A DNA stretch of 64,000 bases from Chimonanthus salicifolius (Eukaryota; Streptophyta; Magnoliopsida; Laurales; Calycanthaceae), in NCBI GenBank assembly GCA_013350335.1, contig CM023541.1, positions 63,491,413 to 63,555,412 of the forward strand. The letters run 5' to 3'. The notes below the pieces were generated by a model that was given only the letters and a program-made list of their open reading frames with translations, made no database searches and was not told the DNA's origin. The translations under genes and the position numbers were made by a program. Of the stretch, positions 57,185-64,000 are shown piece by piece. Every line of letters begins with the position of its first letter. Within the stretch, counting starts at the first letter, position 1.

Positions 57185-59058
57185 TTCTTCAACTGCTTCT
57201 GGAATTCCTGGATTTCAAATTCAAATTCCAATTCTCTATAGGTATTCTAACTTTCCTGTACAGTTTCTCTCTCTCTCTCTACGCTCTATACTTTCTTGAA
57301 ATTACAAGATTTTTTCTTTTTTCTATTTTTTGACAGATTGAAATCTTTTTCTATATTCTAGTTCTTAAATTTCAACAAAAGAGGAATGATTCTTTACCTT
57401 TTTTCCCTCTTGATTCTTAAATTCCTGAACTCTGGCTGGTAAAAAAGACGATTTTTGTAACTTTCGTTCTTTTCTTCTTCTTTTTTCCTCTTTCCCCCTC
57501 TGATCCAGAGTGAAATCTCTAACTGAAGAGATTTTGGACAAATTTACGAGATCATCGATCTCCGATATGTAACCGATTTAAATCCACGTGTTTTCACAGC
57601 ATCCGCTTCAGATATCCATCTCTCTTCCTCTTCCTCGAGCAGACCTCGATCGATCTACAAGATCCTCATCCTACCATATAAGAAAACGATTCCGTTCTCC
57701 TCTTCTTCTCGTTTCCTCTCCGATCCAAAGCAAAATCTCGATCTGTGCCGATTTTGAACAGATCTGCTATATCTTGAATCTTATCCAATCAAATCCGCGT
57801 TTCCTCGGATCCAAAGCAAAAGCTCGATCTCGAATCTTATCCAATCAAATCCGCGTTTCCTCGGATCCAAAGCAAAAGCTCGATCTCGATCGATTTTGAA
57901 TAGATCTGCTAGATCCTGAATCTCTTATCGAATCAAATTCGCGTTTATCTCATCCTCTGCTTCAGATTCGCATCCGATATCCCTCTCGCCATCGTTTGGC
58001 TCGATCTTCAAAATTCCTTCCCAATTCAACAGGAACATCTACGAAATAAAAAGTGGTAGTGGCTGGCTAATGTTTGGTGGAGAGGTTTGAAATTTGAAGA
58101 TAAAATTGTCATCTTTCTCGTCTTCTTCTTGATATTGTTATTGTTTATTGCTGATCTAGTGTGGAATAGGTTAGAGAGAGATTAGATAGCGTGGAATTCG
58201 TAATTAGGAATTGACTAAGGAAAGTGGAGTTTTCAAATGAGAGCGAAACCGATCGGCATCAGCTTTCCGTCAACTCTCCTCTTCAATGGAAATTATTTAT
58301 AAAAAAAAAGTCGGTCAATCAATCAATCAATCAAATCGAAATTATAAAAAAGAATTAAAAAATAAGAGAAAAAAGAAAAAGAAAAAGAAATCGACGAAAG
58401 AGGCTTGATGCAAGCACGTCGTCTTCTTTTTGTTTCAGATGAAGAGGCAGACTTCGTCAACAGAACCTCACTTTCAAAGTTACAGATGTGAATCGAACAG
58501 AGGCGGGAAATTCTTAAAAAGAACTGCACTAGCGTGACCTAATGGAGTCGCAGACTCGCGTTCTAGTCTGACTGTTACTGAGGATGTATCATGTCCCGTA
58601 TGTAACTTGGATCCAGGTCATTCCAAATCTAATTGAGTAACTTGAAATATGAATAACCTAACATTTTTAAATATAGGTTCCAGTTTTTGGGAAAATTCTA
58701 AAAAGTCTCGAGTTGTTTCGTAATTGAAAAAATATTTTATATTTTTGAAATATTTAAAAAACATCTTAAGTTTTCATGAAAATCTTAAAAAAATTCTTTG
58801 GTTGTTAGTCAATATATAGTATTATATAAAATAACAAAAAGACTTTTGTGAAAAAGAATAAAAAAGGAAAATAAAACGATAATCAATCGTTTCTCATAAA
58901 ATAATTTTTTCTCATGAAAATTAATAAAATAAAAATGAGAGATGAGCCTAAACACAAAAAAAAGTAAGAAATGACTTTTAAAGTAATAAAAATCCCATGA
59001 CTGTTTAGGAGAATATAAAAAATGTATGAAAAATCATAATAAAAAATAAAATAAAATA
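57185..59058. other. Upstream region of the CML gene
   Basis: C/T-rich stretches (57250-57530) and a GC-moderate stretch to about 58020 probably include the leader, perhaps with a leader intron, and the promoter. A 56-bp tandem repeat lies at 57776-57887. After 58300 the DNA is AT-rich. Open frames such as 57588-57899 run through the repeat and show no domain. Confidence 0.5.
57776..57887. repeat. 56-bp tandem repeat upstream of the CML gene
   Basis: Two near-identical copies (57776-57831, 57832-57887) begin GAATCTTATCCAATCAAATC. A degraded third start (GAATCTCTTATCGAATCAAA) is at about 57918. Similar phrases (GATCCAAAGCAAAATCTCGA at about 57722) suggest an older array. Confidence 0.9.
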
Positions 59059-59249
59059 CTCCCTTTGTCCCAAATTAGTTGTCTTATATGGATTTTGGAA
59101 TTGTTCCAAAATAGTTGTCTCATTTATATTAGAGTAGTATAAAATGTGTTGAAAATAGATGAGATCACGTGGAGTGCAAGCTTTATATAGAGAGTTCCTT
59201 AAAAAACATAAATATTTCAAATGAAACAACTAAAATGGGACGGAGGGAG
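59059..59249. mobile_element. Stowaway-type MITE (191 bp)
   Basis: It begins CTCCCTTTGTCCCAAATTAG and ends AAAATGGGACGGAGGGAG, the classic Stowaway/Tc1-mariner inverted ends. It is flanked by TA at 59057-59058 and 59250-59251. No coding capacity is seen, as expected. Confidence 0.93.
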
Positions 59250-59415
59250 TAATAAAAATGTGGGGTGTTGCTTGTTCAATAATAAATTAGCATTGGGATC
59301 AAGAAGCAAATAATAAGTAATTTTTTTTATTAAATATGTATATTTTTGTGTAGAGAGGCAATTTTGTCATTTTATATATTTTACATGACTAGTAATGGTG
59401 AATTTAAGTTTGACT

Positions 59416-59844
59416 AAGGGTGCAACTCAGGTTGGGTTTGGATGAAACCAATCCTCCAACTCAAGATTTTTTAATAAGGACCCGATCCAACCCAAGATAC
59501 CTGAATTAACTGAGATGCAGGAATCGACCCTTCCCGTGAAAAAAATCAGAAAACCAAAGACCTGACCTAGAAATGTGAAAAACTAAATTATTAAAAATGG
59601 GCCTTATTATCTTATTTTTTAAAATAATTTCTGATAACCTCATTATTCACACAGAGAGAGAGAGGAAGAGAGAGTTCCTTTATATTCATGATCTCGAATA
59701 TTAGGGTTTCTACAAAGAGAGGAAAATTAGGGTCTTTACATGTTAGGAACCAACACCCCTAAGACCCATGAATCCTTACCCAACTCTACTGATTTTTAGT
59801 ATGGCTCTGAGCAGGTATGAATTTACCTGAGCTGAGTTGCACCA
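59416..59844. mobile_element. Mutator-like MITE (429 bp)
   Basis: The ends GGGTGCAACTCAG and CTGAGTTGCACC are inverted copies. It is flanked by a perfect 12-bp direct repeat TTAAGTTTGACT (59404-59415 and 59845-59856), of which 9-11 bp could be the true target-site duplication. There is no coding capacity. The interior (GACCCGATCCAACCCAAG) resembles the element at 16060-16399. Confidence 0.75.
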
Positions 59845-59856
59845 TTAAGTTTGACT

Positions 59857-61883
59857 TTTAGCCAAGAGGGTTTTTGAGATTTTCATGAAAACTTGGGGAT
59901 TTCTAATATTTTTTTAATCACATGATTTTTTTAGAATTACGAGAAACTTAGAGAGGTTTTTCAGAATATTCCCTAAAAAATTGACCAAAATTTAATTTGG
60001 GTGGGACTAGGGGTGGGAGGAGGGCATCAACTTAATATTCATACAATATTTAAAATTTAATTTCAATGGAAGAATCGGCTACGAATGCAAAGAAAGGGGT
60101 GAAAACTGTTTAATTCGTCTAAGGTTTTTGGATTGTCAAAATAGGGCACAAAATGACATTCTTGGAGGCCTAATTTATCCAACTTATTGGTCCATGAGCT
60201 GGTACAATGGGTCGGGTCTTCAATTAACAAATTATAGCCCAAAAACAAGTCAAGGAAGTGGTCCATCTACTGGCTAAAAAAATCCAGCGGAGAATGATTT
60301 TCCACCTCCTACTTTACCTTATTTTAGAAGTTTCAACCCTTTCTTTCTTTAGAAAGTTCCCAAACAATAAAACAACAAGAAAGCATCCAGATTTCGTCCA
60401 TGCCAGGTTTGGAGAATTTTCAAAAGAAAATAGCAAGGAAATATCACTCCAATTTTGGCCAAGCTGCAGCACAAAATTTCCTGGATTTTATGAAGCTATT
60501 TAGGACTGATTTACTCTCCAAATTGGCATGATACGGCAGGTCTACACCTCCGGCGGATTGGAGGAATTTTTTTTTTTTCTTAATGTAAATTCCAGATGTC
60601 ACTCCATGATTGGAGTAAATAAGCATAAAAAAAAAAAATTTGTTTAAAAGGTCTGGGCGTGCAACTTTTAATTGGCATCATACAGCAGGTCTACATCTCC
60701 AGCAGATTGGAGGATTTTCATTTTATTTTATTTTGTTTTGTTTCTTAATGTAAATTCCAGATGACACTTCATGATTGGAGGAAATAAGCATAAAAAAAAA
60801 TTAGTTTAAAAGGTCTGGGCGTGCAACCTTTTTTTGTGATTTTTTTTTTTTTTGTTTCATAGTGAGATTTGAGCATTTTCTTGTTTTTTCAGAGAGAAAT
60901 TGAGATCAGGTTTACTTTTTTCCAATTAAATTTCCACTTTCCAGAATTAAGGTGAAACGGTAATTGACGTTGAAAAGGGAAGAAGATCTGGAAAACTTTT
61001 CAAATTTTTGAGCAACTACACAACTCAAGTTATCTCAATTCTCAAGCACATCGGAACTTAAGCTGAATCCTAGTTTTCTATTCTAGATGTTGAAGAACGC
61101 TAACCTTTCATCAGATTAGCCTTTGACTAATATGGCCCATACTATTCAACAATATATGCATTAAAAAATAGATGAATCTTATTATTTAGAGTATTAGACA
61201 AGGCCAAAGTTGCTTTTATAAGAACTTAAGTAAATGAGTAGAGCAAAATAGATATAACCAACAAAATTTGTCTGTTCTTAAAATAGGAGCCAATTATTTA
61301 TTGTATTACTTGGACTGATTTATGACCTGACTTGATCTTATTTACATTTACTTAAATTGATTGGCCTGAATTAAAAATGAGTTAGAGTTTTAAAAGTAAG
61401 TTGGGTCATGAGCAGGTTACATGAGGATTGAGTTACAAGGTTGGATAAAAAATAGTGGCCTGCATTTAATACAAATTGGGCTAGGGTTGGCCTCTTGGCT
61501 TTGAGCTTGATCCACTTGCCTAAGTTGTACTCCTCTAGTTATTTGTTATTACCATCCTTTCTACATTACCACGAGATGGTGTGATTGTACTCATTAGGCA
61601 CCTCAACCTAAAAAAAATTGTGACTTTGATACCTATCCATCTGAATCTCATATGTGGGTTTTAATTATTATTTGATTCAAATTTGAAAAAATTATTTTAT
61701 TTTCCATCACAATCTTTATGACTATAATATACATAATAGAGTTATCTAATATGCTTATTTTGATAGATATTATATTCAAGTAAAGGCCTTTTTAGCTCAA
61801 CTCTACCATCATAGATAGATGAGCTATTATTGTGACAACCATTCATGGGATGTGTGGTCAATGAGGCGTTGAAATGTGGTGTA
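59857..61883. other. AT-rich intergenic DNA
   Basis: No gene is supported. Contains the 149-bp tandem duplication at 60521-60830. The open frame 60258-60503 has no recognisable domain. Confidence 0.5.
60521..60830. repeat. 149-bp tandem duplication
   Basis: Two copies begin AATTGGCAT at 60521 and 60670, and each contains CTTAATGTAAATTCCAGATG and TTTAAAAGGTCTGGGCGTGC. They differ by substitutions and by the length of T-rich tracts. Confidence 0.88.
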
Positions 61884-62035
61884 TTTTTTTTTTTGGGATT
61901 TAGTTGTGGAAAATTCAGACACAATACTATTAAAACCTTTACGAGTGAGCCCACTATTTCTGAAGCACATTAAGGTTAGGTCATGGGGGCTTGAACTCCT
62001 AACCTACACTCATGTGAGTTTTTTGATCAATTGAC
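61884..62035 (-). mobile_element. tRNA-derived SINE
   Basis: On the minus strand it has a box B (GGAGTTCAAGCCCC) and the CCATGACCTAACCTTAATGTG segment that matches the copy at 41899, with an A-tail. It is flanked by ATGTGGTGTA (61874-61883) and ATGTGGTGCA (62036-62045), a 10-bp duplication with one mismatch. Confidence 0.8.
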
Positions 62036-64000
62036 ATGTGGTGCACTTTTGTGTAAAATAGGTGACATAATCACATGGCAAATCAAACTAAAGACCCGTG
62101 TCCCTATGTATTTGTTGGTTTTCTAGGAAAATTAACTTCAATGAAATTTTTCTTAATAAAATGATTTAATGGGAATTTGCTTGCTGTTATAAAAATTTCT
62201 TATATTTGTTTACTATTAAATTATATAAGAACAATTTGATTAATAAATGAGTTGAATATAATTAATTGACCTATTACTAAATAGATCTGATGTTCGTACA
62301 TACAGTGACGGATTTTCATGTTGAAACAAACGATATGTGCAACCCAGGTGAGGATAAAATGCAAAGGGTTTGCACTCGTGTGTTTGAAATCAAAGAAACT
62401 CTTCCAGAATTCATCAATCTTAATGTGAAATACATAGTGGATGATGATTGCAGGGCATCCATCCATGTTCTTAGGACTACACAATTCTTTCCTTTGGCAA
62501 TATTTATTTCAAGATAATCTGTTTGAGATTACTGTAAATGCTGGTTCTACTGAATAATATTCTTCTCCTTCATTTAAAGATAAAATAAATGGAGTTTCTA
62601 CTTTCTCATTCGCTACTTCCCCCTCCAATTTCGCTCTATCAGTCACTACTCTGTAATACTAATCATTCTACCCAATAGAGCTACAAATGTTTTGTCTCTT
62701 GAACGTTCTCCAATCCTTTATTATCACCAAGATTAATGGGGAAGAGAGTCCATCATGTCCTCATCATCACCCATTGCAAAGGTTCAATAATTGATAGAGC
62801 CTGGGTGCCAACTGAAAATCCATAGGATCATCATATTCATATCCATTTTCACCACTTCCAACAATCACATCTTTACCTGGCTAATATGATTATCAATTTG
62901 TTGTAAAGTGGAACACTCATGTCTTGCATATAAATAAAAAATAATTATATTAAAGAACATAAAATAAACTTAAATGTGTTTCTGAATGATGCCTCAAGTG
63001 TTATATAAAGTAATTGGTTTCTCAAATTAAACGATGCGAGACTCTTTTGCCACTTTACACTCTCTCCAATGTGCAGCTGCTCACCTTCTCTTATGTGTAG
63101 CGACTGCACGTGAAACCTGCTTTGATACCATTTTAGAAAATCATGTCTTGATCATATTTTTGAGGTAGAACTCACTCTCAAAAGCTAACATTAAAATAAT
63201 AGTGTCTATCATTCAAAAAGACGAAGAAGAATAGTGCCTCAAATGTTATCTTAAAGTCATTTTAAGTTATAAGATATAGAGTTTTGATTGAAATATAAAA
63301 AATTAATTGTTGTATAAAAAATTTAAATCTTAGTACTATAATTTAAGTGGAACTGATCGACATTGCCTGAAATTATATAGTCAAAGCAAGAGATTTCGGT
63401 CAATATAAATTTAATCTGGCAGGACCAAAGTTCAAATACTTGATCTTGTGGTAGAAAGGTTTTCGCTCAAATGCCCACATACACTTATAAAATTGGATGC
63501 CAAGTAGAACTGACTCAGCAAATATCAAAATTCGATCTAAAAAGGTTAGAAAATAGAATTAAAATAGCTTTGAAAAATAGTATTAAATTCCATCATAGAT
63601 TCTTCTGCTGTGCCCCATCAAGATGAATTTAGGACACCAAACTGTAGAATTAACAGCTTCTGAAAAATATTTCAAATGTCAGATGGTAGTGACTTGTTTG
63701 AGTTGTTGCCAACAATAAATTTATACTATTAAATTCACAACCAATGTTAAGAGTCCAAAGGAATGGGATTCATTATCATTCATCTGATTAAATATCCACA
63801 TTTCACACGGCAAAAATGATGAAGGGTTTGGATTTTGGACCATCCATTTATTGGGTTCAATCAAGTGATGGGTGGTGGAACAAATGCCATAGTTATACCA
63901 CAATGGTACCCATTTAATCAATTGCATACAATTCAACATCAACAGACAAAGTATCAGTGGTTCAGATTCGACGAGTGAATGTCTATTAATTGAATGGTTT
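62036..64000. other. AT-rich intergenic DNA to the window edge
   Basis: No gene is firmly supported. A 75-codon plus-strand open frame at 62290-62517 has moderately gene-like composition (acidic, Cys- and Val-containing) but no recognised domain or splice context. The sequence after 62530 is AT-rich without clear repeats. Confidence 0.45.

Noticed and set aside
61874..61954. Minus-strand frame 61742-61954 as a gene
   Set aside because: It runs through the A-tail of a SINE and has no homology I recognise.
21483..62035. tRNA genes suggested by box A/B-like sequences
   Set aside because: The B-box matches sit in elements with A-tails and target-site duplications. No cloverleaf with paired acceptor stem was found, so they are SINEs.
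1..64000. CRISPR arrays, bacterial operons, rRNA genes, organellar insertions
   Set aside because: No regularly spaced repeats, no rRNA or plastid/mitochondrial gene stretches were recognised. Tandem repeats present have few copies and no spacers.

Overview
The window is nuclear DNA of a flowering plant. It has GT-AG spliced genes with introns up to 9.3 kb, a plant class A1 heat-shock factor, a plant-type calmodulin-like protein, AT-rich intergenic DNA, and typical plant transposons: L1-type LINEs with RNase H tails, tRNA-derived SINEs, solo LTRs, Stowaway and Mutator-like MITEs. The species cannot be named from sequence alone. Six protein-coding genes can be supported, and I rebuilt each exon by exon from splice sites and reading phase.

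Layout: (1) 1314-14868, minus: a 12-exon gene for a 438-residue plastid-targeted protein-kinase-fold protein that lacks the usual catalytic residues, with LINE remnants and microsatellites in its introns. (2) 14869-17513: a divergent intergenic region with a Mutator-like MITE and a 42-bp tandem repeat upstream of the next gene. (3) 17514-28352, plus: HSFA1, two exons (504 aa). Its single intron splits the DNA-binding domain and has swollen to 9.3 kb through a nested LINE / SINE / solo-LTR stack. (4) 33653-34249, minus: a compact three-exon gene for a 138-aa single-pass membrane protein, with a GC-AG intron and a 45-nt exon. (5) 40442-48207, plus: a two-exon gene of unknown function (209 aa) with a 7.1-kb repeat-filled intron. 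(6) 52272-55726, plus (5' leader probably from about 50 kb): tRNA-splicing endonuclease subunit SEN54. (7) 56696-57184, minus: an intronless four-EF-hand calmodulin-like protein. The rest (28.4-33.6, 34.3-40.4, 57.2-64 kb) is AT-rich intergenic DNA with repeats.

The genes do not form a functional cluster; each belongs to a separate housekeeping or stress role (heat-stress transcription, tRNA splicing, calcium sensing, a plastid pseudokinase, two plant-specific unknowns). I found no sign of a new multi-gene system. The most informative material is the repeat biology: several insertions with clear target-site duplications, a datable nested stack inside HSFA1, and a dispersed family built from the palindrome ATCGGCCGAT. 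Next come gene-structure oddities: a GC-AG intron, tandem and decoy splice acceptors, and a pseudokinase active site.
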